Shown in pieces: positions 12,596 to 24,545 of a stretch of DNA of 64,000 bases. The DNA lies in assembly GCF_025698545.1 (NCBI RefSeq), contig NC_068576.1:51866390-51930389 (forward strand), in the 5' to 3' direction. Every line of letters begins with the position of its first letter. Within the stretch, counting starts at the first letter, position 1. This DNA is from Gossypium raimondii. Lineage: Eukaryota; Streptophyta; Magnoliopsida; Malvales; Malvaceae. The notes beneath the pieces are model-generated. The model searched no databases, was not told the origin of the DNA, and was given only the letters and a program-made list of their open reading frames with translations. The position numbers were made by a program, and so were the translations under genes.

Positions 12596-13033
12596 AATTT
12601 TTGTTATATACAGGGATGGCAACGGCCAACGGGCTCGCTTTCACTCATTTGATTTTCATGCCTTCCATTCCGATTTCCACCCGAATTTGCATTTTATCTA
12701 AAATTTTTACACTTGAATTTGGTCTTATAAAAGAAAATTTTCCATTCATGCTTGATTCACCTTAAATATTATATAATTTTTATTTAATATAAGTTTAGCC
12801 CTTAATATTTATCTCTTCTATCAAATTGACCATGTTTTAACTAAATTTAGCTTTAAACATTGATTAAAACGTTAACTTGTTAAACATGGTCGTATGACAA
12901 CCCACATGTATTTCATGCTAATTTTTTTTAACTATGTATATTGAATATTTTATAAATTTTAAATTATTTATTAATGTGGTATTTATAACAAATGGTGTCT
13001 TGTCAGGATGTAGTACACATAGAGCGCCATACG
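12596..13033. other. AT-rich intergenic DNA
   Basis: No gene or element recognised between the tRNA and the first solo LTR. Confidence 0.5.
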
Positions 13034-13038
13034 GGTTA

Positions 13039-15519
13039 TGTAACCCCCTAAAATTGTTATACTTTAAAAGCAGTAATAAATCGAGATTGTGTACAATTGA
13101 TTTCTCGATAAAGTAAAATAATGAAATGGAAGTGATAAAAGAGAAGATTTAAAGTATATTGTGGTACACTAAATTAAAGTAAGGACTAAATCGTAAAGAT
13201 TAAAAAGTTTTGAGGTTTAGGTATAATTATTCAAAATTTAAGGGGTTGAAGCATAAATATAAGAAAGTTGAAGGACCGAAAGTGAAAATAACCCAATTTA
13301 TTATGACAAGAAATTGGTGTGCAGGGACCAATTTGATTAAGTGGGGAAAGATGAAGGACTAAATCATAGTTTTACCAAATTGAGTGATGATTCAATGAAT
13401 GAATTGTAGAGAATGTTGAAGGGTAAAATAGTCATAGTCTTTTTTCAATCAAGATAATTATCATGAAACATCATGATAATTATGAATATTGGTGTTAGAT
13501 TTTGGTTGGTTAAAATTATTTTTAAATTGTTTTATTATTATTTTAATATAATATGTTTTTTTTATTTAATTAGGATGATGAAAATTTCTCCATCTTTCTT
13601 TCAACTCACGCCCACCATTCTTGAGGAAAAGAAAGTTTTACTTTTTTTTTTGCAATTTGATCTTTTCCATAAAAATTCACCATTTTTCACCTAAAAATCA
13701 AAGGAATTTCCATAACCACTAAGAGAGAAAAATGATAAGGAGACTAGGGAGAGTAAGAATATCAATTTAGATTCAATAAAAGAAAAGTTGGAGGAGAGAT
13801 AAAATCAAGGTAAAGCTTGATTCCAATGTTAAGGTTTCATATTGTTTTCGAGTTTAATCTTGTTAGAAAATATGTTAAAGTGAAGACTACTCATGAAAAG
13901 TTTTATGTTTTGATATAATGTTGAAGAAAGAGATTGAAAAAGTGAATCAAGTGATGAGTAAAAAGGAAGAGCAAGTGATTTGAGTTTGGAAAAGGTATGT
14001 ACCTATGGATTCTCTTGTTTTTTAAGGATTAAAATGTAGACTTTGTGAAGTTTTGTGGTAAATTAGTAAAATAAAGTGCGAAACAATTTAATATGTGAAT
14101 AAGGAAAATATGATAAAAGTTTAATGAAGATGAAATATGCATAAAGTATTGTAAAATGTGAAATTGTGGAAATATATGAAATTTATATCATGACAAGGAG
14201 TAAATTGTCAAACTTGAAAAATATGTGGAGGAAATAATAGAAGTGAAATACATAGAAATTGATATGTGAAAAATATATGGATAAATAGAATGTATTTATG
14301 AAATTCAAATCATGATTAAATTGAAAAATATAAAATTATATTTAAATTATGAAATATTATATGGATAAATAGAATGTGTAAGAAAGTGTGATGAAATGGT
14401 ATATGTATGAAAAGTGATAGTGAGATTGAATTACAAAGAATAGCTAGTAATAAATTATTTTTATTATGTGAACTATTTTGGTGAAACGAAAGAATTATGG
14501 AAAAGAAAAGGACTAAATTGTGAAATATGAAAAAGTGGAATGTGGGAAGCTATGGTAAATTTTATTAGTGAATATGAAATTTTATAAGATAATGAATTAT
14601 GTTTTGAGTGTCAAAGAAAGTCGGTATTCCTGTTTACTGAGTTGTTACAATAAGGGCTAAATTGAAATAAATTCAAAATATACAAATTCTATTTTGAAAT
14701 GTATAAATGAAGTGATTTCCGCCTCAATTGCCTAAAGTAGACAAGATAAAAACTATTAGGATATAGATGGCATGCCATTAAAGAAACACCTAGCGTGCTC
14801 TTTGTTCTGATTACACATTTCGGTGTTGTCCCGTTGTGCATTGCACTTCGGTGCTACTTTGTTCTGTTATTGTACTGTTTCCATGTATTCTATACGTTCT
14901 ATTAAGTCTATGTTGGACCTCTGTTGAATAATAAAGGGTAATGATAAAATAAAAAAGTTATGGTAAGCAAGTTCTAATGAAAATTTTCTGTTACACAGTG
15001 AGATAACAAGTAAAGGATTTTGATAACAATTTCGTTAAACTGTGAAGTGATAATGTAGTGAGTTAGACTGGTAAAAGTTTTGTTCCTATCAATCCATGAA
15101 AGGATAAAAATAGTGAATTATGGTAATAATGAATCCTATAAATACGGAATGATCTTTTAATTATTAAAATATACTCAATTGATTATTAAGATATATTCAG
15201 GGATTATTGTAGTGGTAAAAAATGAGATTTGAATTCTTGGGGTACTTATTAAGCTTTCATGAGCTTAACATATGTTTTAAAGGCATAGGTAATAGAAGCT
15301 CTAGATTCATGTTGGGATTTCAACGCATCTCATCTCATCTTACCACCGAGGCTTGAAGAGGGTTATAGAATATGACATGTATATAAGTTATTGCAAGTGT
15401 TTTGATATAATTTGAGTTTTATAGTGATTAATTGACGTGAGATCGTCAAAGTTGTTCTGGCAACACTGTAACATCCCAGTGCTTTTATTTGATATATGGG
15501 TCGGTATAGGGGTGTTATA
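13039..15519. mobile_element. Solo LTR, Ty3/Gypsy type, with intact target duplication
   Basis: The unit begins TGTAACCCCC and ends GGGGTGTTATA, the usual TGTAAC...GTTACA LTR ends with one C-to-T change at the 3' end. It is flanked by a perfect 5-base target duplication GGTTA (13034-13038 and 15520-15524). The length is 2481 bases. No gag-pol coding, primer-binding site or second LTR follows, so it is a solo LTR left by recombination between the two LTRs. Internal landmarks (a GCATGCCATTAAAG...CTAGCGTGCTCTTTG block at about 14770-14810) are shared in diverged form with the second solo LTR, indicating related families. Assignment to Gypsy rests on LTR end motifs and style, not on proteins. Confidence 0.85.
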
Positions 15520-15524
15520 GGTTA

Positions 15525-16270
15525 TCACGTCAGCATTGTTAAAAAAAATTATGTTTTTGTCAACATTTTCATCAAAAAAAGAAGTAATTTGACTATTTTT
15601 AAAAGATTGAAATCAAATTTAGCTAAAATGAGTAAAATTGAAGGCTAAATTTATCATTATACCTATTATATATTTTTATACCATTATTACGTATTATGAA
15701 ATCTTATAAAAGTTAAAATATATAAAAAAAATAGTTTACAAAAGTTTTAAAGAACTAGTTAAAATGTTGTGTTTTTATAAAGATTTATAAATTATAAGTA
15801 ATATATATATATATATATATATAAAGGTAATGAAATTAAAAGAAGGATATTTTGTAGAAAAATTTAGGTAGGAGGGTGCGGTTTAAATCTAAACCCATCG
15901 TTGATGAAATTAAATGAAAATCCACCTGTCTAGTCCCTCAATTCTATCTTTAAATCAATTTCATCCACTGGTGGTTGGAATTATCCGTGATCCAGACATT
16001 ATTTGGTCCGAACAATCCATTCATCCTCCTTAATCTATTTATACTAACTACTAATATTATAAGAACCAAATTATTAAATTATATAAAAAATTATAATATA
16101 AATATTGAAGGTCATGTATTTAGATAATATTAAAGAATGCATTTCCAATTCTTAAAAGTTTATGTATATTTTAATTAGAATAATATATATAAATTATAAA
16201 AATTAAAATATAAATAAATATTGAAAGAAAACAAAATTGTATATTTGAATTATTAAGAAATGTATGGGCA
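15525..16270. other. AT-rich intergenic DNA with (AT)n microsatellite
   Basis: Contains an AT dinucleotide run at about 15801-15823. No gene recognised. Confidence 0.5.
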
Positions 16271-16271
16271 T

Positions 16272-16360
16272 GTCGATTGAGTCTTAACTTGATTGGCATA
16301 GACATTGTTATCAATGTAAAAAGATGTGAGCTTGAGTATATTAAAACACATTATTTTTTT
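16272..16360 (+). repeat. SINE-like repeat copy
   Basis: Begins TGTCGATTGA and matches, at roughly 70% by eye, the segment at 58681-58770. It has a weak A-box-like (ACTTGATTGGCA) and B-box-like (GAGCTTGAGT) spacing, as in the tRNA-related head of a SINE. The family was not identified. Confidence 0.35.
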
Positions 16361-17054
16361 GCATTTTTTTTAAATAGGGTATCGATTATTTATTGAGAAT
16401 AATTAAGAATATAAAAGAAGTTAAAAATTAACCGGCCTACGCCTATCTATGGTTTTCTAACCGAAAATTAAATGCATCCATATCTCTGTATTCCCAATAG
16501 ATGATGGCGATGTCCACGTCATAATTGCTTCTCTTTAATTTTACACCTAAAATGGTAAAATTTTTTTTAAATTACAATGTAAATTAATTGAATTAAAATC
16601 TAAATATATTATTTTATAATTATAAAGAATTATAATTCATTAGACACGTTTAATTAATATAGTGTAATTACATCGTAATTTTATGTGTCATGTTTGGTAG
16701 TAAAATTGTAATTTCACAGTTACATAATTTATAGTTTTAAAATATTAATTATTATAAAACTTATTAGTGTGATAAAGATAATTTCTAAACAAGTAATAAA
16801 ACTAAAATCAAATCATCATATGCATTACTAACAAAAGTAGTTAATAATACAATTTCTAATAAAAATAACAAGAAAAATAAACATTATATTGAATTTTACC
16901 TCATTATTCTAGCGTATATTTGGTGGGTTACGCCTTCTTTAATATTTATCATATGCTACTTATTATCATTTGTTGGTCCTTAACTGTGTTCATCATCAAG
17001 ATTATCAAGATCTTTTCAAAGTATGGATCATCTTAATTCCACTTATAATTGAAG

Positions 17055-17320
17055 TTATGAAACATGTAACAAGCTAGTACGATCCAACTTTTTTTTATGC
17101 TATACTAAGGTAATATTAATATGGGAAATGTTTTTTTAAAACACCAAATATCTTCTCAACCGCATTTCGAAGCCTTAAATGTTTCAAATTAAAGAGTTTT
17201 CGAGCTGTCTATGGTGCTTGTGTCTAGCACAATTCTCAAATGGTATCATACCCCATGATATGGTGCAACAAAACTTTTTCTATTTGTATAATTAGTATCG
17301 ACATTATAATATTTTGGTTC
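17055..17320 (-). pseudogene. C-terminal fragment of a PIF/Harbinger transposase (DDE_Tnp_4, HARBI1-like)
   Basis: Translation in shifting frames gives the family's diagnostic order. First comes YYNVDTNY...SFVAPYHGV-stop-YHLR (family YYLVDxGYxNxxGFLAPYRGxRYHL). After a frameshift follows QAP-stop-TARKLFNLKH and LRNAVEKIFGVLKKHFP, then VLACYMFHNF (family VLACCxLHNF). These segments flank the last catalytic acidic region of the nuclease. There are at least two in-frame stops and one frameshift, and the N-terminal two thirds are absent, so it is dead. Only the transposon relic interpretation fits. Confidence 0.85.
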
Positions 17321-17696
17321 ACAATCCATATAGTTTGTAGCTTTAATTAAAAAAAATGTATAAACGTAATTTGAAGAAAAACTTATGATAAGTTATATCC
17401 CTTTTACAATACGTAAATTAAGTAAAAACAATATAGAATTTATAATATATAACCTCTATAAAAAAGTTTTTATAAATTGTCCAAAAATTCATAACATTTC
17501 TTATAAATAATATAATTTTTATCATAGCTTTAGGGAAAAATTATCAATAAGTTATGATAAAAAATTTATAACATTTTTTATGAATAATTATATTATTTTA
17601 AAATATATAGCATGAACACATATATAAGATATGTCCAATATATTATAACACTTTTATAACATATAAATTTTTAATAATAAATTTAAAAAGTTTTTA

Positions 17697-20600
17697 TGTA
17701 ACGCTCAATTTTCAGAGTGTCGAATAGTGATTTGAGATCACTAAATTCGATGAAAAGTTAAAAAATTTATTAATTAATAATTATAAGTTAAGCGTAATTT
17801 TAGAAATATTTTTGAATTAGTGAATTTTGTGATTTAAAAGAAATTATTAGGTAAATTGGGTCGAAAACGAGGTATAGAGACCTCGATATTATAAACTGAG
17901 CCGAAAATATTTTTATAAATATTTACGGAGTGTCATTCGGGTAGTATTAAAGTTTCGTTAAGAAATTTTAACGTTTCGATGGTTAATTGATTAAAAAGGA
18001 TTAAATTGCAATAGGGATAAAATTTTAATTAAAGATTAAAGAAAAGTTAAAAGACCAAATAATCAATTATGCCTTTTTCTAAAGTTGAGACGGCATAACT
18101 AAAGAAATATTGAGATATTTTAGTTAATATGTATATTATATTTATTTACTTAATAAATAAGTATTATATTAACTATATTATTAAAATATTATATTATTAT
18201 ATATATATATAAAACAAATAGAAAAGAAGAAAAGAAACAGAATTGAAAAACGAAACAGAGAAGGAGAAAGGAGAAAGAAAATATAAAAAGGAGAATTGGG
18301 GTTTTGAGGTTCAAACGTAATTTGGTAAGTCAATTTAATCCATTTTCTTATAAGTTTTGAGTTTTGGAATCCTAAAACAAAATACTAATTGATTTAAGTT
18401 GAAATTTTGAAAGTTTGTAAATTTTAGATGTTGTTCATGTTGAATTAATCGATGAATTAGGGGTTAAATTGATTGAATTTCAAGTTAGAAGTTAGTAAAG
18501 GGTTGATTTGTAAAATAAAACATAAGTTTTGAATTAATAGGGACTAAATTGAGAGAATTTCAAAATTAGAGGTTTATGGTGAAATTAGAGAGTTAAATTA
18601 GTTTAAAGTGGGAATGGAATGAAAATATGAAATTAGTTTTGAGAATAAAAGTTAGTCTTGGTTTAGGGACTAAATTGGAATTTAGGTAAATATTGAGTAA
18701 AAATTGAAATATTTAATGTGAGATTGAATGGTGTTGTATTGATGATTTTTAATTGTTTTAATTCCGTAGCTAGCGTCGTATCGGAATTCTTGACTAAAAA
18801 AGGGGAAAAATATAGTCAACGTCGAATAGCTCGGAATTCCTGGTTTGTATTTCTATAATCCGAATCTAATTATTAATTGTTGTATTTTTAATTAAATGTT
18901 ATGGTAAGTGATTGATGTGAGAATTATTGTTTTTTTTTTTACAATTGAAATAGATTATCTTGATATGTGATGAAATTATATTTGTTGAATTAAAGTGGAA
19001 TATATATTATGAATATATATGTGTAAATGTGAAATTATGCAAATATGATAATTGAATTATTTTTTTATATGTATAAAATTCAGTCTTAATGCCCAAGTAG
19101 ATGGAATTTAGAACTACTGGGATATTAGTGACATGCTATTAAGGAACTCTAGCGCGCTCTCTGATTATTAGCACGTCAGTACTCTCTAATATTTAGCACA
19201 TCTGTGTTCTCTGTATAGCATTTCAATGCTCTCTGTTCATTAGTGCATAACAATGCACCTCTGTATTTGTTCCGTATATCCGGTGTGTTCTATAAAATCT
19301 ACTTTGGGCCAAGAATAAGAATATGAGATAGTAAACTGAAAATAGAATGTGAAATATGTTGTAAATACATGGAATACACGAGTTATATACTCATAAATTG
19401 ATTGTGGAATAGATAGTGCTATTGCTTAAATGATACGTGTAGGGGTGAGCAAAACTCGATTCGACTCGAAAAAATCGAAAAAAAATTTGAATTTTGAGTT
19501 AAACGAATCTAGTTATTCGAATTAAATCGAATTTTTTTTTCAAATTTTGAGTTCGAATCAAGTTGAGTTTTCGAATTCAAATATCAAATTCTAATATTTT
19601 ATATTTTTACCCCAAAGTCCCAAACCTTTTTACTTTTCCCTCAAAACTCTTACTCCTTCCCACTTTCCCCCAAAAACTTTTACTCCCCTCCCCTCCCAAC
19701 CCCCCAATTTACCCAAAATCCATTTCCCACCAAAATTTTACTCTCCCATTTATTTTTCCTCAAAATTTTACTCCCCAAAACCCTCAAAACCTTTTATTTT
19801 CCCCCAAAATTTTTACTCCCTCCCACTTTTCCCCTAAAACTTCTATTCTCTTCCCATCCCACCTCTTATCTACCCCAAACCCTCCCCCCTCCAATTTTTT
19901 TTCAATATTTTCCCTCCAAAATTTTACCCCCTATTTACTTTCCCTCAAACTTTTATTCCCAAAAACTTTTTATTTTCCCTCTAAACTTTTACTTCTCACC
20001 CTTTACTCTCAAATAAAAAATCAAAATTATCCAAAAAAAATCACTAAACATAAATAGTAAGAATTTTATTTATATCTACTATCTATATTATTAAATTAAA
20101 TTTCACATTTTATATTATTTATATTATTGAATTGTTTAGTCATATTGAATATTTATATTAAAATTGAATTATTAATTATGCCATAAATTATTCTTGTTGA
20201 AATTTTCTATTGGTATCAATTTCACATTTTATTTTTAAAATAACTTTTATTAAAAAATCATATTTTTACATTTAATATATTTTTAATTCCAAAATACATA
20301 GTGATAAGAATCAAGATAATTGAAACAACTAAGCAAGCAAAGAAGCTAACCAAGATATAAAAATTAATAAATAAATTATGAGGTGATGAAAGTTAATAAA
20401 ATTTTGATTAAGATGGACAAATTTTATTACGATGGGTGACAGTGGTTACAAGGACCCAAAATTATTTTTTAAAATTTAACTCGAACAAATATATTCGATT
20501 CAATTCGATTCGAATTCCATCTCACTCGACTCAGTTCGAGAAAACTTCAAATAAAGTTAGGATGATAAAATGAGATTCGAAAACTCGATTAACTCGAAAA

Positions 20601-21128
20601 TTTTCGATTCGATTCGATCGAATGCTCACCCCTAGATACGTGAATAAATTATGGAAAGGTATTATATATAGCAAGTGATGAAAATTGAGTATTGTGTGAT
20701 TTTAAATGTTCAATTGTGCTTAACATTTTATTATACATATTATATTGTTTTATTTTTAAATATTCAGATTACAGAAATACCACTGAGTTTTTACTCAGCG
20801 TACGGTTTTGTTTTTCGGGCGCAGGTTAAGTACTTAAGTTTGATCGCTGATGCAGCATCCAAAAACGATCCCGAACTCAAATATGGCGATGTTTTATTTC
20901 TTTGTGTCGGCATGTACCTAGAGTGTCTAAATATTAGTTATTTTATGGTTTGATTGTAAATGAAGTTATAATATCTATTTTTGAGAGTTTATACTTTAGA
21001 TTAAAACGATGCTTGATGACTTGTTTTGATGATATAAAATGTTTGAGATTTCTGTTTGTTTGATCTGAAATCTCCGGTAATGCTCTGTAACTCGGTTCCG
21101 GTGAGGGATACAGGTTGGGGGTGTTACA
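17697..21128. mobile_element. Second solo LTR (Ty3/Gypsy type), itself carrying a nested hAT element
   Basis: Begins TGTAACGCTC and ends GGGGTGTTACA, and is flanked by a perfect 5-base duplication TTTTA (17692-17696 and 21129-21133). The total is 3432 bases; subtracting the hAT insertion and its duplication leaves about 2.2 kb of LTR. Internal blocks (GACATGCTATTAAGGAACTC at 19131 and the TAGCAC..CTCT mini-repeats at 19170-19250) resemble the first solo LTR. No gag-pol sequence is present. Near the 3' end a segment at about 20760-20900 reads like the U3/R boundary of such LTRs. Confidence 0.88.
19440..20634. mobile_element. Non-autonomous hAT element nested in the solo LTR
   Basis: Terminal inverted repeats are TAGGGGTGAGCA on the left and TGCTCACCCCTA on the right, followed by subterminal TCGATTCGA/ACTCGA repeats on both sides. 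The flanking 8-base direct duplication GATACGTG is perfect (19432-19439 and 20635-20642). An 8-base duplication with TAGGGGTG ends is diagnostic of hAT. The core (about 19610-20010) is a C-rich, T-rich low-complexity region of imperfect CCCCAAAACTTTTACTCCC-like units. It leaves an open frame (19563-20057) that is not a gene. No transposase is present. Confidence 0.92.
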
Positions 21129-21133
21129 TTTTA

Positions 21134-22700
21134 GAATTGATTATTATCATTTTTTGTTATAACTCTATAAGATATACAAATCATTTTTATAATATAAGAA
21201 TTTTTTTGCTATTATCATCCCAAGCACTCATACGTATTCATGCTTATAATGTAATTTGTATAACTTGTATAAAATAATTTTTAAAATTGAATTTGGGTGT
21301 AATTACCTACATAATTAATTCAACTCTCATTTTCCTCCTAAAATTGGGAAGTGTAATTGGGGTGCTCCAATTACATCTAATTCGATGGGACTCACCAAGT
21401 ATAATGATTACCCAAAATATCATCCTTATATAATTACAAGAAATCACTAGATAAGTTCTTTTCAAACACAGTCTAAACAAAATTTGAAACAATTTAAAAA
21501 AATTAATTTTAAAAGTAAGTAACTAAGGACAATGATCATTATATAAACAATTTCATCAAATGTACATAATTTTGATTGGTATAATAATAAATTTAGCCAT
21601 TAATATTTATATATTTTATCAAATTGATTTTTATTCTAACAATTCAACAAATTAAACTTTAACGCTTACACAATACAAAAATATTGTGAGCTAAATTTAT
21701 TAAATCAATATCAAATTGATATAATATGTTGACTTTGAGAACTAAATTTATTATTAAACTAATTAAAATTATATACAAATTAATAACTATCTTTTAATTA
21801 TTTATTTTCAAAATTAATAAAATTTTTTTATAAAAAAACTAATTTATTCAAAATCGAGAGAAATTGAAGTTGTTTTACCGATAAAAAGGAAAGGAAGTAA
21901 AACAGCCAATCATTGAACTTTTAGGCTCTGAAGATGGTGTTGTACGTATACGTAAACTAATAAATATGACATTAATTAACAAACCGACCTTTAAGTAGTC
22001 ACCCCTACGCTCACCCAGACTCAATAATCAAAGACAAAAAACGATTGAAGGAGATGTAAGGAACATGCCTCAGTTCACTCATCACATCGAGATATTAAAG
22101 GACGGCTTCGAATATTAGAAAATGTCTAAAAGGTGTCATAAGTTCCTATACTTTTAGTAAATTTAGAATTTAGTTATTATTTATATTTCTCGAAATTTAG
22201 TTCCTTTACTTTTTAAATTTCAAAAGTCCAATCGTTAACATGCTTAAATATTTTTGTAAATTTATTAGACATTTTGAAATAAATAAAAACTCACTTGGTA
22301 ATCTTGTAATTAAAAAAGTATGGTAATAAACTTGAATTTAACAAAAAATTAACAATGTTAATAATTGAACTTGTATTTTTAAATCTGAAAAGTATAGTGA
22401 TTAGATTCCTTGAAGTAAAATAAAAGGACTAAATTATAAAAATAAAAAGAGAACAGAGACTTAAAGCATAATTAAGCCTTAGAAAATATTTTAAATAGTT
22501 AAGAGAAATAAAAAGACACCAGTTGAGGCCTGAGGGCAGACATTGCTTTGTTATTGTAGCAGATTTGGTGAAATTTAGGTGGCCGCCAATTGAATACACT
22601 GACACAAAGCTGATTTCAGTTCAACTCAAATTTCATTTATGATCGTCGGAGTCAACCCCTTCCCTTCCTTTCGTTTCTTCCCTTGATTTTTTTTTTTTAA
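21134..22700. other. AT-rich intergenic DNA
   Basis: The first 350 bases belong to the right arm of the Harbinger-like relic. After that no gene or RNA is recognised. Confidence 0.5.
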
Positions 22701-22704
22701 AAAA

Positions 22705-23215
22705 GAAGCTTTTTTTTTTATGAAAATACCTTATTTTTTTATTTACAAAAATGTCTTACCTTTTCAATTAAGTATATAAATGACCTAAAATAAACAGTGA
22801 AAATAGGTGGTGCCAATCTATTTGGCATCACTACCTTGCCATGTCAACCAATGATCGACCCAATTATCTAAAAAATCATTTTTTTTGTGGTACCAATGTA
22901 TTTGACGCCAGCACCAGTATAAATATCCCCTCCAATACTTGTATTACCTTTATTTTGTGGGGGGAAAATAAATTTTCAGGTGGTGCCAATCTATTTGACG
23001 TTTGGAGGGGGTATTTATACTGGTGATACCAAATACATTGGCACCACCAAAAAAATGATTTTTTAAACAACCGGGTCAATCATTGGTTGACGTGGTAGGG
23101 TGGTAATGCCAAATAGATTGACACCACCCATTTTCTCGGTTCATTTATATACTTAATTGAAAAGACAAGTCATTTTTGTAAAAAAAAAACGAGTTATTTT
23201 TATAAAAAAAAAACC
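22705..23215. mobile_element. Long foldback element (hairpin MITE)
   Basis: Two arms of about 210-230 bases are inverted copies at roughly 85% identity by eye, with a spacer at about 22936-23004. The left arm has GGTGGTGCCAATCTATTTGG, CAACCAATGAT and AGTATAAATATCCCCTCC. The right arm has the complements GGAGGGGGTATTTATACT, ATCATTGGTTG and CCAAATAGATTGACACCACC. The outer parts (TTTTCAATTAAGTATATAAA and TTTATATACTTAATTGAAAA) also match. A target duplication could not be fixed because the ends run into T/A homopolymers. A transcript would form a long double-stranded RNA. Confidence 0.8.
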
Positions 23216-23230
23216 AAAAAAAATCAAATC

Positions 23231-24540
23231 TCTTTCTATCAATAAAAAATAGCCTTAATTTGGTGGATTAAGAAATTAACTATGTGTCAATAGAGTTATA
23301 ATTTAATTAATATTTATATTGTTGCAAGAGTAAGAGAACGTGAAGAATGCGAATTGCATATATTTGTACTCAAGGGTAAAAAAAAGATTATGAATAATTC
23401 TATAAAATATATTCACATAATTTATAACTAATAAATCCCAACCAAAATAACTGAAATTGAAATTCAGCAACAACATGGAGGGCATGACAGTTTTGGTTAA
23501 ATAGTCATAGCCCAAATACAAAATATAATGAACAAATGCACATGCATGTAAAAAGGCATCATAAACTAAACTATGATGACAGTAGAAACCCCACCCCTGA
23601 CAATGAAACATCATTGATATGTTGTTAATGGATTGTGCATGATTCTGATCCAACGGTTAACAACATATCATTTCAGGAAATAATGTAGGGTCAGATGCAA
23701 CCTTTTATTATATAGTTTAAAATAGAATATGTGGCTGTACTAAGTGCGAAGTTACAGGCAACTGCCCCTTCCTTTTTCTCTATTTTTCAACCTTCCAAGA
23801 AAAAACACCCTACTTTACCTACCCTCCCTAACTGTTCTATTACAACAACATATCCAACCTTCTTCTTTGGTATGCTCATACATACAACGGAATATATGCA
23901 TTTGAAGGGGAGAATCTCAACCCTAAAGCACATATTCGGATTGTGGATTTGGGTGGAGCGAGGTGACGTATATAACAAGACAGCCCTTGCCTTAATTCAC
24001 TTTACTGCAACATTCAATACTTATAATTGAAAAATGGAAACAACGCTTGAAAGTCAGAATTGCTATGACTGGTCCTAACTAGTACTCAAATTAAATAAAA
24101 TGGTGAAATTAGTGGAAAATGTCATTTTTTTAAAATTAATAATGTAGGCAGTCTTTTACATTGTTTAAGGAAATATAGCACGTCCTGGAAAGAATCAAAT
24201 GTTTGGTTTAACAATACTAACATTGAATCAACAGACTAGAAGGAAATTTTTTTTACTAAAATGTAAAAACTGCGCTTAAATCACTAACTTTTTCACTAAT
24301 TTGACTAAATATATTCATTATATATGAAATAAGAGAGGTCATTGTTGTAAAATTAAAAACTTGAATATATATAAACTCACTCAAACGCCCTTACAATGGA
24401 TCATATTGATCCAAATTCAGAAAGGAAAAGACAACTTATTATGAACTTAAATTACTCACAAAAACTCACCGTAAAAGGAAAAGAGACAAATTTTCATTTT
24501 AATATGTACATATATTTTCCCTCGTGTGTTTTTTTTTAAC
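23231..24540. other. Intergenic DNA and 3' flank of the PYL gene
   Basis: No gene recognised. Open frames at 23303-23653 (-) and 23731-24030 (+) lack coding character. The last few hundred bases are probably the 3' UTR of the ABA-receptor gene. Confidence 0.5.
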
Positions 24541-24545
24541 ATCAA

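Larger units (their letters stand above)
16683..21478 (-). mobile_element. Decayed PIF/Harbinger-like DNA transposon, interrupted by a solo LTR
   Basis: The 3' part of a Harbinger transposase is recognisable on the minus strand (see 17055-17320). AT-rich flanks with repeated ATTACA/TGTAATT motifs lie on both sides: 16640-16760 on the left and 21290-21480 on the right. The left motif GTCATGTTTGG and the right motif CAAACACAGTC look like eroded terminal inverted repeats. The solo LTR at 17697-21128, with its perfect target duplication, sits inside, so the net element was about 1.4 kb. The outer borders are estimates. Confidence 0.4.

Noticed and set aside
19563-20057. 164-codon open frame rich in Pro, Phe, Leu
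   Set aside because: It is the C-rich low-complexity core of the hAT element; composition is repetitive and no domain is seen.
23303-23653. 116-codon minus-strand open frame
   Set aside because: Low-complexity, Cys/Tyr/Phe-rich translation of AT-rich DNA, no ATG context or homology recognised.
23731-24030. 99-codon plus-strand open frame
   Set aside because: Begins at GTG, not ATG; no domain; probably the region beyond the 3' end of the PYL gene.
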